This document shows positions 52,005 through 60,076 of a DNA stretch of 64,000 bases, one piece after another (position 1 is the stretch's first letter; each line of letters opens with the position of its first letter). This DNA comes from Gallionella sp. GTDB lineage: Bacteria > Pseudomonadota > Gammaproteobacteria > Burkholderiales > Gallionellaceae. A program made the position numbers and the translations under genes. The DNA is taken from assembly GCA_023229845.1 (NCBI GenBank), contig JALNYK010000001.1:1-64000 (forward strand). Reading direction: 5' to 3'. Under the pieces are notes generated by a model. That model made no database searches and was not told the DNA's origin. It worked only from the letters and a program-made list of their open reading frames with translations.

Positions 52005-53171
52005 TCAGCCTTTGTCCAAACGGGTCGCGACCAGCGTGGCATTATGAAACAGCGGATACCCCCATTGCAGCGAACTCCCAATCTCTCCCAGCGAGAGTGC
52101 ACCGGCGACCGAGGCCGCCCGGGTTAACTGGTCGAATTGGCGCAGTTCGCCGGTGGCTGCATCCAGCCCGAGATGCAGCCGCCGACCGGCGCAATAGAAC
52201 AGCAATAGTTCGCTGTCTGCCAGTTCGCCATCGAGCTCGGTCAGGCCCTGCACCAGGGTTTGCAGCGTATATGGCGAATCTATCTTCGGCGCCTCCAGCA
52301 GCGTCAGCACCGCATTGGCGGGTATCTCCCCGACGCAGAACAGCGAACCGTCTTCTTCCAGCGCCACCGGGATGCGCACCAGCACCTCATGATTGGCGCG
52401 GACGATGCCGAACGGGAAATGCACCGCGTGCTGGTAGAAATTTTCACGCGTAACCTCCACACCGAACTGCGCGCGCACCAACTCCTGATACACCTCGAAA
52501 GCGGGTCGCCAGTCGATCTGCCGGATGCGATTGCCCTCGGTGGAGGTCGCCGAAATCATTTTTGGCGGCGCGTCGTAGCCGTGAGCCAGCATCGCGCCCA
52601 GATGCGGTTGCAGCAACATCAGCAGCACCCCGTTCTGAATGGTGCGCGTATTGTCGAACAGGCAGGGCATAGGCTGAAAGGTTTCGCTGCCAGCATTCGC
52701 GCCGACGTAATGCACGCGGTTGGCAAGCTGCAGGTATAACGCGTCAAGCAGCGTGCTGATGTTGGGCACCAAGGCGTCGAACATCAGGAACAATGTCACT
52801 TGGGGATTATTGTCTTTGATCTGGGCGCGTATCCTGCTGCCGATCTGTTCCGCCGCCATCGCTGCACCGGCGGCATCATGAGGGAGGTTTTCATACAACT
52901 CCACATAAGGCATGACATCGAAGCGCAGCAGCCATAAACCCCGCGTGCGAAATTCGCCGCTCTCGGCCAGCGCCGGAAACACAGCGCCCGCCAGCGCGAC
53001 TTTTCGCCGCGTGCAAACCGCCTGTAACCGTTCGACGCCACCCTGTTCCGCTTCTGGCAACAGCGCCAACACCCCCATGCGCGGATAGGCCGTCCGCCAG
53101 GAGTCGAGCAGCGCCTCGATGGGCGCGTCATCCAGAGCGGGGAAATAGTGCATGCCCGGTGAGTTCATCAT
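52005..53171 (-). CDS. FIST domain sensor protein
   Basis: 388 residues from ATG at 53171 behind GGAGG; an upstream frame extension to 53315 lacks support. It has FIST N and FIST C domains: MGVLALLPEAEQGGVERL at the N-terminus, HYVGANAGSETFQPMPCLF in the centre and ELLLFYCAGRRLHLG near the C-terminus. FIST domains are predicted to bind small ligands, possibly amino acids. It is the first gene of the five-gene operon and is usually found next to kinases or chemoreceptors. It has no signal peptide. Confidence 0.85.
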   Translation of the reverse strand: MMNSPGMHYFPALDDAPIEALLDSWRTAYPRMGVLALLPEAEQGGVERLQAVCTRRKVALAGAVFPALAESGEFRTRGLWLLRFDVMPYVELYENLPHDAAGAAMAAEQIGSRIRAQIKDNNPQVTLFLMFDALVPNISTLLDALYLQLANRVHYVGANAGSETFQPMPCLFDNTRTIQNGVLLMLLQPHLGAMLAHGYDAPPKMISATSTEGNRIRQIDWRPAFEVYQELVRAQFGVEVTRENFYQHAVHFPFGIVRANHEVLVRIPVALEEDGSLFCVGEIPANAVLTLLEAPKIDSPYTLQTLVQGLTELDGELADSELLLFYCAGRRLHLGLDAATGELRQFDQLTRAASVAGALSLGEIGSSLQWGYPLFHNATLVATRLDKG

Positions 53172-53423
53172 TCGCCTCCTTCTATCTTGCAGAAAAGAAC
53201 AGTGACGGAATCGAAAAACATGTTGCCGCGGCCTCATCGGCCTTGCCCTCGAACGCGGCCGGCAGGAGTTCTTCGGGCGCATCGCGCCATACGAACCGCA
53301 TGGCCCAAGAGGCATGTACGAGTGTATCTGAAATGCTGCTTGTTTCGCGAATTACCAATGCCGGAGCCTTGCCTCCCTCACCTGCGGTTCAAGGCCCCCT
53401 GTCGCAAACAGGTTCGGTACAGG

Positions 53424-54323
53424 CTACACCCAGTCTTTAGTCACGAGGAACTTGTCGTACAGCTCGGCCTCGGGCGTGCCTTGCTCCGGGTGCCAGTCGT
53501 AGCGCCATTTCACCAGCGGCGGCATCGACAGCAGGATGGATTCGGTGCGGCCGTTCGACTGCAGGCCGAAGATGGTGCCGCGGTCTATCACCAGGTTGAA
53601 CTCGACGTAGCGACCGCGGCGATACAACTGGAAGTCGCGTTCGCGTTCGCCGTAGGGCGTGTCGCGGCGCTTCTCCAGGATGGGCACATAGGCCGACAGG
53701 TAGTGGTCGCCGACGCTCTGCTGGATCGCGAAGCAAGTGTCGAAGTCCGGTTCGCTCATGTCGTCGAAGAAGATGCCGCCGACGCCGCGCGGTTCGTTGC
53801 GGTGCTTCAGGAAGAAATATTCGTCGCACCATTTCTTGAATTTCGGATGCAGCGCGGGATCGAACGGGGCGAGCGAGTTCTTGCAGATTTGGTGGAAGTG
53901 CTGCGCGTCTTCCTCGAAACCGTAATAAGGCGTGAGATCCATGCCGCCGCCGAACCAGAACACCTTGTCGCCGTCCGGCTTCGTCGCCATGAACATGCGC
54001 ACGTTCGCGTGCGAAGTCGGCGCATAGGGATTGCGCGGGTGCATCACCAGCGACACGCCCATCGCCTCCCAGCTGCATCCGGCCAGCTCGGGACGATGCT
54101 GCGTGGCGGAGACCGGCATCTTGTCGCCCTTCACATGCGAGAACGCCACACCGCCGCGCTCCAGCACATTGCCTTCCTCGATAATGCAGCTGATACCGCC
54201 GCCGTTGCCGCCTTCCCGCGTCCATTTGTCACGGATGAATTTCTTGCCGTCCACTTGCTCCAGACGTTCGACGATCAGCTCTTGCAGTTCGAGCAGGTAT
54301 TCCTTGACGGCGTTGCTGTCCAT
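53424..54323 (-). CDS. hemF: Oxygen-dependent coproporphyrinogen III oxidase
   Basis: 299 residues from MDSNAVKEYL with GGAG before the ATG. Signature blocks: EGGNGGGISCIIEEGNVLE, MVMHP-type (LVMHPRNPYAPTSHANVR), FGGGMDLTPYYGF, FFDDM and RGRYVEFNLVIDRGT. It converts coproporphyrinogen III to protoporphyrinogen IX using O2. It sits downstream of the pur genes on the same strand, separated by tsaC and an ORF6N gene. Confidence 0.97.
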   Translation of the reverse strand: MDSNAVKEYLLELQELIVERLEQVDGKKFIRDKWTREGGNGGGISCIIEEGNVLERGGVAFSHVKGDKMPVSATQHRPELAGCSWEAMGVSLVMHPRNPYAPTSHANVRMFMATKPDGDKVFWFGGGMDLTPYYGFEEDAQHFHQICKNSLAPFDPALHPKFKKWCDEYFFLKHRNEPRGVGGIFFDDMSEPDFDTCFAIQQSVGDHYLSAYVPILEKRRDTPYGERERDFQLYRRGRYVEFNLVIDRGTIFGLQSNGRTESILLSMPPLVKWRYDWHPEQGTPEAELYDKFLVTKDWV

Positions 54324-54340
54324 TTTTTCTCCGGTAAATT

Positions 54341-54456
54341 CGTCATTCCGGCGCAGGCCGGAATCCAGGCTATCGAAAAGCCCTCCGCATCGCGGAGACA
54401 AAGCCAACTGCATGTTTGATAAAAGCGCTGGATTCCGGCCTGCGCCGGAATGACGG
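54341..54456. repeat. Paired inverted repeat, CATTCCGGCGCAGGCCGG family, copy 3
   Basis: Arms 54341-54369 and 54427-54456 are near-perfect complements, between tsaC and hemF. It is almost the same as 23443-23559. Confidence 0.88.
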
Positions 54457-54465
54457 GTTATTGAA

Positions 54466-55023
54466 TTACTTGCGCACGATTCTATCACCGAGCCACGCGC
54501 GTATCGTCGACGGCCGCTTGCGTTTGCCGACGCGCCCCGGCAGCACCCATACCTTGCTGCCGAACAGACGCAGGCATTCGGCATAGGTCTTCGCCGGGCG
54601 TTGTCCACCAAAGTTGGCGCTGGTCGAAACCAGCGCGCTGTTCACGCTGAGGCATAGCCGGTTCGCCAGCGGATGCGCGGTCAGCCGCACCGCCAGCGTG
54701 TCGTGGACGCCGCGCAGCCAGCGCGGGCAGGAGGGTTTGACCGGCATCAGGTAAGTGATCGCCTGCGCGCCGTCGTCTTTCAGTCTCTGCTGTTCGGCGG
54801 GAGTCAGCGGCTGCAGGTAGCGCGCGACCTGACGGTAATCCGACGCGATCAGGATCAGCCCCTTGCGCTGCGGACGCTGCTTGAGCCTGAGCAGGCGCAG
54901 CACCGCGTTGCGGTTGCGCGGATCGCAACCGAAACCGTAGCAGGATTCGGTGGGGTAGGCGAGGACGCCGCCGCGCTTGAGGTGTGCTGCGAGCGCACGG
55001 CCCGAGTATGACTGTCCGGCCAT
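54466..55023 (-). CDS. tsaC: Threonylcarbamoyl-AMP synthase, TsaC/YrdC family
   Basis: 185 residues from MAGQSYSGRA at 55023, overlapping the upstream stop as ATGA. YrdC-fold motifs: GGVLAYPTESCYGFGCDP, LKQRPQRKGLILIA, VSTSANFGGQ. It is the short TsaC form without a Sua5 C-terminal domain. It makes threonylcarbamoyl-AMP for t6A37 in tRNAs. The C-terminus is basic (GKRKRPSTIRAWLGDRIVRK), as in TsaC. Coupled to the ORF6N gene. Confidence 0.9.
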   Translation of the reverse strand: MAGQSYSGRALAAHLKRGGVLAYPTESCYGFGCDPRNRNAVLRLLRLKQRPQRKGLILIASDYRQVARYLQPLTPAEQQRLKDDGAQAITYLMPVKPSCPRWLRGVHDTLAVRLTAHPLANRLCLSVNSALVSTSANFGGQRPAKTYAECLRLFGSKVWVLPGRVGKRKRPSTIRAWLGDRIVRK

Positions 55024-55562
55024 CACTTCTCGTCCCACGGCGCGAAGCCGATGCTGCGTTTCTTCCTGGGTTCAGGCGTCGTCAGCTGGCGGATGGCGGC
55101 GACGATTTCGGCAATGGCGCGGTCATGCGCGCCGACCTTGCGTTCGAGCTGGTTGAGCTTCTGCGCCAGTTCCTTGTGGCCGGAAACGAGTTCGCGCAGA
55201 TGCACGAAGGTGCGCACCACCATCAGACTGACTTCTACGGCGCGATCCGACTTCAGCACATTGCCCAGCATGAGCGCGCCGTGTTCGGTGAAGGCGTAAG
55301 GCAAGAATTTCCTGTGCTGGCCCCGCCCGCTCTTTAAGATCACGATTTGTGACCTTAAAGCCGCATACTCGTCGGCAGTAAGCTGAAACATGAAGTCTTC
55401 CGGAAAACGCTCGCTGTTGCGCTTGACCGCTTGGTTCAGCGCCCGGATCTCCACCCCGTAGAGTTCAGCCAGATCGGCATCGAGCATAACCTTCTGCCCC
55501 CGGATGAGCAGTATCTTAGTTTCGATGTTCGCCGTAACCAAAAGTGATTTTCCTTCTGCCAC
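55023..55562 (-). CDS. ORF6N domain protein
   Basis: 179 residues from a GTG at 55562 with AGGGGA upstream. The ORF6N (KilA-N-associated) domain is clear: KILLIRGQKVMLDADLAELY, then LNQAVKRNSERFPEDFMFQLT and FTEHGALMLGNVL. A C-terminal coiled coil follows (ELAQKLNQLERKVGAHDRAI). Such proteins are frequent in prophages and mobile regions and probably bind DNA; their cellular role is unclear. Here it is inserted between purD and tsaC with a 4-base overlap to tsaC. Confidence 0.85.
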   Translation of the reverse strand: MAEGKSLLVTANIETKILLIRGQKVMLDADLAELYGVEIRALNQAVKRNSERFPEDFMFQLTADEYAALRSQIVILKSGRGQHRKFLPYAFTEHGALMLGNVLKSDRAVEVSLMVVRTFVHLRELVSGHKELAQKLNQLERKVGAHDRAIAEIVAAIRQLTTPEPRKKRSIGFAPWDEK

Positions 55563-55627
55563 CGCCGTCCCCTTCCCGAATCGCAGTCCGCCGAATGCTA
55601 ACGTCTACGCCTGTCGCGCGCAAAGCA

Positions 55628-55656
55628 GAACGGGGAGCGTCGCCGCATCCCCGTTC
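55628..55656 (-). terminator. Possible terminator after purD
   Basis: Inverted repeat GAACGGGGA (55628-55636) / TCCCCGTTC (55648-55656), about 25 bases beyond the purD stop. The following U-run is weak, so function is uncertain. Confidence 0.4.
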
Positions 55657-55679
55657 CGGTCGTCATCGGCGAAAACGAA

Positions 55680-56951
55680 TCACTTCCGCCCGATGGCGCG
55701 ATAGCCGATGTCTCGCCGCATCTGACAACCGTCGAAATGGATGGTGTCGGCGATTTCATAGGCGCGGTTCTGCGCATGCTTGACCATGTCGCCGAGCGCT
55801 ACGACGCACAGCACGCGACCGCCGCTGGTGACGACCTTGCCATCCTGCATCGTCGTGCCCGCATGGAATACGTGCGCGTCTTCCAGACCTTTAGACAGGC
55901 CGGTGATGACATCGCCCTTGCGCGGCGTGTCCGGGTAGTTCGCGGCGGCCATCACCACGCCCAGCGCGGTGCGCCTGTCCCACTCTGCCTCGACCTGATC
56001 CAGCGTGCCGTTGACGGCATGTTCGACGATGGCGGCGAGGTCGCTCTTCAGGCGCAGCATGATGGGTTGGGTCTCTGGGTCGCCCATGCGGCAGTTGAAC
56101 TCCAGCACCTTGAGGCTGCCGTCCGGCGAGATCATCAGACCGGCATACAGGAAGCCGGTGTAAACGATGCCTTCACTTTCCATGCCGCGCATCACCGGCT
56201 GGATCACCTCGCGCAGCACGCGTGCATGGATCTCGGGAGTCACGACCGGTGCGGGCGAATATGCGCCCATGCCGCCGGTATTCGGGCCGTTGTCGCCGTC
56301 CAGCAGGCGCTTGTGGTCCTGGCTGGTCGCCATCGCCAGCACGTTCTTGCCGTCGGCCATCACGATGAAACTGGCTTCCTCGCCCGCGAGGAATTCCTCG
56401 ATCACCACGCGCGCGCCGGCATCGCCCAGCTTGTTGTCGGAGAGCATCATATCGATGGCTTCGAACGCCTCGTCATTGCTCATCGCAACGACCACGCCCT
56501 TGCCTGCGGCGAGGCCGTCGGCCTTGATGACGATGGGCGCGCCGTGCTTCTCGACGTAGGCCTTGGCTTTAGCGATATCGCTGAAGGTCTCGAAGAACGC
56601 GGTGGGGATGTTGTGGCGCGTCATGAAGCGTTTCGCAAAATCCTTGGAGGATTCGAGCTGCGCCGCCGCCCTGGTCGGGCCGAATATCTTCAGCCCTGCC
56701 GCTCGGAACGCATCGACCACGCCCGCCGCCAGCGGCGCTTCCGGCCCGACCACAGTGAGCTCGATGTTCTCGCGCTTCACGAACTCGATCAGCACGGGGA
56801 TCGCGGTGATCGCGACGTTCTCCACGCCGTCTTCCAGCGCCGTGCCGGCATTGCCCGGTGCGACGTAGACCTTCTGAACCTTCGCACCCTGCGCCAGACG
56901 CCATGCCAACGCGTGCTCGCGACCGCCGGAACCGATGACCAATATTTTCAT
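55680..56951 (-). CDS. purD: Phosphoribosylamine-glycine ligase
   Basis: 423 residues from MKILVIGSGGREHALAW at 56951; a long upstream in-frame extension runs through the repeat into purH and is rejected. ATP-grasp motifs: VVGPEAPLAAGVVDAF, KADGLAAGKGVVVA, DHKRLLDGDNGPNTGGMGAYSP and EFNCRMGDPETQ. It makes GAR from phosphoribosylamine and glycine in purine synthesis. Downstream of purH. Confidence 0.97.
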   Translation of the reverse strand: MKILVIGSGGREHALAWRLAQGAKVQKVYVAPGNAGTALEDGVENVAITAIPVLIEFVKRENIELTVVGPEAPLAAGVVDAFRAAGLKIFGPTRAAAQLESSKDFAKRFMTRHNIPTAFFETFSDIAKAKAYVEKHGAPIVIKADGLAAGKGVVVAMSNDEAFEAIDMMLSDNKLGDAGARVVIEEFLAGEEASFIVMADGKNVLAMATSQDHKRLLDGDNGPNTGGMGAYSPAPVVTPEIHARVLREVIQPVMRGMESEGIVYTGFLYAGLMISPDGSLKVLEFNCRMGDPETQPIMLRLKSDLAAIVEHAVNGTLDQVEAEWDRRTALGVVMAAANYPDTPRKGDVITGLSKGLEDAHVFHAGTTMQDGKVVTSGGRVLCVVALGDMVKHAQNRAYEIADTIHFDGCQMRRDIGYRAIGRK

Positions 56952-56973
56952 GTTGATGCTCTCTTCAATAAAG

Positions 56974-57060
56974 AGAGAAGGGGGAAGAGGGAAGGGAGAA
57001 GGGTAAAAACCGACGCACTCCGCGGCTCCTACCCTTCCCCCTTCTCCCTTATCCCTTCCC
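56974..57060. repeat. Paired G-rich/C-rich inverted repeat (AGAAGGGG family, copy 2)
   Basis: A G/A-rich arm (56974-57003) faces a C/T-rich complement (57031-57060) in the purH-purD gap. It is related to 20165-20236. It could lower purD expression relative to purH. Confidence 0.7.
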
Positions 57061-57067
57061 CGATGTT

Positions 57068-58633
57068 TTAGTGCCGGAAATGACGGAAGCCGGTGAACAC
57101 CATCGCCAGCCCATGCTCGTCCGCCGCGGCGATGACTTCCTCGTCGCGCATCGAGCCGCCCGGCTGGATCACCGCCTTCGCACCGGCTTGCGCCAGCACA
57201 TCGATGCCGTCGCGGAACGGGAAGAAGGCATCGGAGGACACCACGGAATTCGCCAGGCTCAGGCCGGCATTCTGCGCCTTGATGCTGGCAATGCGGGTGG
57301 AATCCACGCGGCTCATCTGGCCTGCGCCGACGCCTAGCGTCTGGCCGCCCTTGCAGAACACGATCGCGTTGGATTTCACATACTTCGCGACGCGCCATGC
57401 GAACAGCAGGTCGGTCAGTTGCTCAGCGGTCGGCTGCACTTTGCTGACAACCTTAAGTTGCGATGCCTGCACATTCAGCGCATCCGGGCTCTGCACCAGC
57501 AGCCCGCCGCTGACGCGTTTGAAGTCGAACTGGTTGTGCGCATTGGACAGCGGCACGGTCAGCACGCGCACGTTCTGCTTCGCGGCGGTGACTTTCAATG
57601 CGGCTTCGGATGCGGAAGGCGCGATGATGAGTTCGACGAATTGGTTCGCGGTGATCTGCGCCGCACTCGCTTCGTCCAGCTCGCGATTGAACGCGATGAT
57701 GCCGCCGAACGCAGAGGTGGTGTCGGTCGCGTAGGCCAGCTTGTAGGCGTTCAACGCAGTGTCGGCAATCGCCACGCCGCAGGGGTTGGCGTGCTTGACG
57801 ATGACGCAGGCGGGCTGGTCGAAGGTCTTCACCAGCTCCCATGCCGCATCGGCGTCGCCGATGTTGTTGTAGCTGAGTTCCTTGCCCTGCAACTGGGTGT
57901 AGCCGGAGATGCCGCCTGCGACCGGATTGAGGTCGCGATAGAACGCGGCGCTCTGGTGCGGGTTCTCACCGTAGCGCATGTCCTGCACCTTGGCGAAGTT
58001 GAAGTTGATCTGCGCGGGGAACTCGCTCTTCTTGCCGTCGCTATCGATAGCGGTCAGGTAGTTGCTGATCATGCTGTCATAGGCAGCGGTGTGCGAGAAC
58101 GCCTTCTTCATCAGGTCGAAGCGCGTCGCGTCGCTGACCGCAGCGCCATTCATGCGCATCTCTTCCAGCACGTCGGAGTAGTCAGCCGGGTCGGTGACGA
58201 TGGCGACATGCGCGTGGTTCTTCGCCGCGGCGCGCACCATGGTCGGGCCGCCGATGTCGATGTTCTCGATGGCGTCTTCCAGCGTGCAGCCGGGCTTGGC
58301 GACGGTCGCCGCGAACGGATACAGGTTCACCACCACCAGATCGATGGTCGGGATGCCGTGCTTCGCCAATGTGGCGACATGCTCCGGCAGGTCGCGGCGC
58401 GCGAGGATGCCCGCGTGCACCTTCGGCTGCAGCGTCTTCACGCGGCCGTCCAGCATCTCGGGGAAGCCGGTGTAGTCGGCGACTTCGGTGCAGGGCACGC
58501 CGTTGTCGGCGAGCAGCTTGGCCGTGCCGCCGGTGGAAAGTATCTTCACGCCGAGACTATGCAGCCCCTGTGCAAATTCGAGGACACCGGACTTGTCCGA
58601 CACGCTGATGAGTGCTTGCTTGATTGCTGCCAT
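57068..58633 (-). CDS. purH: Bifunctional AICAR transformylase / IMP cyclohydrolase
   Basis: 521 residues. The N-terminal MGS-like IMP cyclohydrolase domain (~1-195) starts ALISVSDKSGVLEFAQGL and holds STGGTAKLLADNGV and NLYPFAATV. The AICAR transformylase domain has RYGENPHQSAAFY and the catalytic KHANPCGVA near 276, and ends with QPGGSMRDEEVI. It catalyses the last two steps of IMP synthesis. It follows fis in the dusB-fis-purH order. Confidence 0.97.
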   Translation of the reverse strand: MAAIKQALISVSDKSGVLEFAQGLHSLGVKILSTGGTAKLLADNGVPCTEVADYTGFPEMLDGRVKTLQPKVHAGILARRDLPEHVATLAKHGIPTIDLVVVNLYPFAATVAKPGCTLEDAIENIDIGGPTMVRAAAKNHAHVAIVTDPADYSDVLEEMRMNGAAVSDATRFDLMKKAFSHTAAYDSMISNYLTAIDSDGKKSEFPAQINFNFAKVQDMRYGENPHQSAAFYRDLNPVAGGISGYTQLQGKELSYNNIGDADAAWELVKTFDQPACVIVKHANPCGVAIADTALNAYKLAYATDTTSAFGGIIAFNRELDEASAAQITANQFVELIIAPSASEAALKVTAAKQNVRVLTVPLSNAHNQFDFKRVSGGLLVQSPDALNVQASQLKVVSKVQPTAEQLTDLLFAWRVAKYVKSNAIVFCKGGQTLGVGAGQMSRVDSTRIASIKAQNAGLSLANSVVSSDAFFPFRDGIDVLAQAGAKAVIQPGGSMRDEEVIAAADEHGLAMVFTGFRHFRH

Positions 58634-58668
58634 GATGATTCCCGATTAAATAGATTCTTTTAGCGAGA

Positions 58669-58688
58669 GGGCACGGCACGCCGTGCCC
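58669..58688. repeat. Short hairpin between fis and purH
   Basis: GGGCACGG / CCGTGCCC arms around CACG, followed by CCTACGG. It resembles one arm of the GTAGGGGCGCG repeat type and may modulate read-through from fis to purH. Confidence 0.5.
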
Positions 58689-58721
58689 CTACGGTATTCT
58701 GTGCGTACGATATTCGGTGCG

Positions 58722-58973
58722 TTACGCTATTCCGTGCTGCAGCATCTTCTTGCGCAGCGTATTGCGGTTGATGCCCAGCATCGCGGCCGCATGGGTCTGG
58801 TTGCCGCCGACATGCTCCAGCACCGACTCGATCAGCGGCTTCTCGACGCAGTCCATCACCATATCGAACATGTTGCAGCAAGGGTCTTCGCCGTCGAGGT
58901 CGCGGAAATATTCCTTGAGCGCCTTGCGCACATGGCGCGCCATATCGTTCTCGTTCACCACACAATCATTCAT
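58722..58973 (-). CDS. fis: Fis family nucleoid-associated regulator
   Basis: 83 residues from MNDCVVNENDMARHV at 58973, overlapping the dusB stop (ATGA). The C-terminal helix-turn-helix VGGNQTHAAAMLGINRNTLRKKM is typical of Fis/NtrC C-termini. The N-terminal part forms the dimerisation helices. It bends DNA at many promoters. The dusB-fis coupling is conserved across beta- and gammaproteobacteria. Confidence 0.95.
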   Translation of the reverse strand: MNDCVVNENDMARHVRKALKEYFRDLDGEDPCCNMFDMVMDCVEKPLIESVLEHVGGNQTHAAAMLGINRNTLRKKMLQHGIA

Positions 58974-59977
58974 GCTGCCAGTTCCTCCCTGTAGCACAGT
59001 CGCGATCCGCTCTGCGCTTGTTCTGTAAAGAATGCATCCACTGCTGCGAGCTGTTCTTCGACGCTCTCCAACTGATTCATGTGATGGCGAAAATGCGCCG
59101 AGCCGACCAGCCCCTTGGTGTACCAGGAGATATGCTTGCGCGCGACGCGCAGGCCAGTGAACTCGCCATAAAAGTCGTAAAGCTCCTGCACGTGGTCGGC
59201 GAGGATACGATGTATCTCGCCGACTTCCGGCGATGGCATGTGCATGCCCGTGTTCAGGAAATATTCGATCTCGCGGAACAGCCAGGGGCGCCCCTGCGCC
59301 GCGCGGCCTATCATCACCGCGTCCGCGCCGGTGTGCTCCAGCACGTATTTCGCCTTTTCAGGGGTGGTGATGTCGCCGTTGGCGATCACCGGAATTTTGA
59401 TCTCCGCCTTCACCGCGGCGATGGTGTCGTATTCGGCGTCGCCGGTGTAAGCGCAGGCGCGCGTGCGGCCGTGGATCGCCAGCGCCTGGATGCCACTGTT
59501 CTCGGCGATGCGCGCGATGGCGATCGCGTTGCGATTGGCCCTATCCCAGCCGGTGCGTATCTTCAGCGTCACCGGCACGCCCACCGCGCCGACCACCGCT
59601 TCCAATATCTCGGCGACCAGCTTCTCGTTCTGCATCAGCGCGGAGCCTGCCATCACGTTGCAGATCTTCTTGGCCGGGCAACCCATGTTGATGTCGATGA
59701 TCTGCGCGCCGTTGTCCACGTTGTATAGCGCGGCTTGCGCCAGCATCTTGGGATCGGCGCCGACGATCTGCACCGAGATCGGATCGACCTCGCCCTCGTG
59801 GTTGGCTCGGCGGCGGGTCTTCTCGGAACCGTACAGCAGCGAATTCGACGCCACCATCTCGCTCACGGCCATGCCCGCGCCCATGCGTTTGCACAGCATG
59901 CGGAACGGCCGATCGGTCACGCCCGCCATGGGTGCGACGATCAGGTTGTTCTTCAACTTGTATGGGCCGATTTGCAT
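58970..59977 (-). CDS. dusB: tRNA-dihydrouridine synthase B
   Basis: 335 residues. FMN-binding TIM barrel with VAPMAGVTDRPFR, DINMGCPAKKICN (catalytic cysteine near 100), IHGRTRACAYTGDAEY and GADAVMIGRAAQGRPW. It reduces uridine to dihydrouridine in tRNA. It is the first gene of the dusB-fis-purH-purD run and is divergent from the UbiH-like gene with about a 100-base gap. Confidence 0.96.
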   Translation of the reverse strand: MQIGPYKLKNNLIVAPMAGVTDRPFRMLCKRMGAGMAVSEMVASNSLLYGSEKTRRRANHEGEVDPISVQIVGADPKMLAQAALYNVDNGAQIIDINMGCPAKKICNVMAGSALMQNEKLVAEILEAVVGAVGVPVTLKIRTGWDRANRNAIAIARIAENSGIQALAIHGRTRACAYTGDAEYDTIAAVKAEIKIPVIANGDITTPEKAKYVLEHTGADAVMIGRAAQGRPWLFREIEYFLNTGMHMPSPEVGEIHRILADHVQELYDFYGEFTGLRVARKHISWYTKGLVGSAHFRHHMNQLESVEEQLAAVDAFFTEQAQSGSRLCYREELAA

Positions 59978-60076
59978 GCGCCTGAGCGGGAAGGATTTCG
60001 AAGGGGGCGGCGATTATAAATTAATCAGCACGGCCATGCTATGATGCCCGCGATTATTTCTGCGGAATATCCGACT

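Noticed and set aside
48061..52047. 1328-codon plus-strand frame
   Set aside because: Antisense to the multi-PAS kinase; the product has no recognisable domain, while the minus strand has clear kinase motifs.
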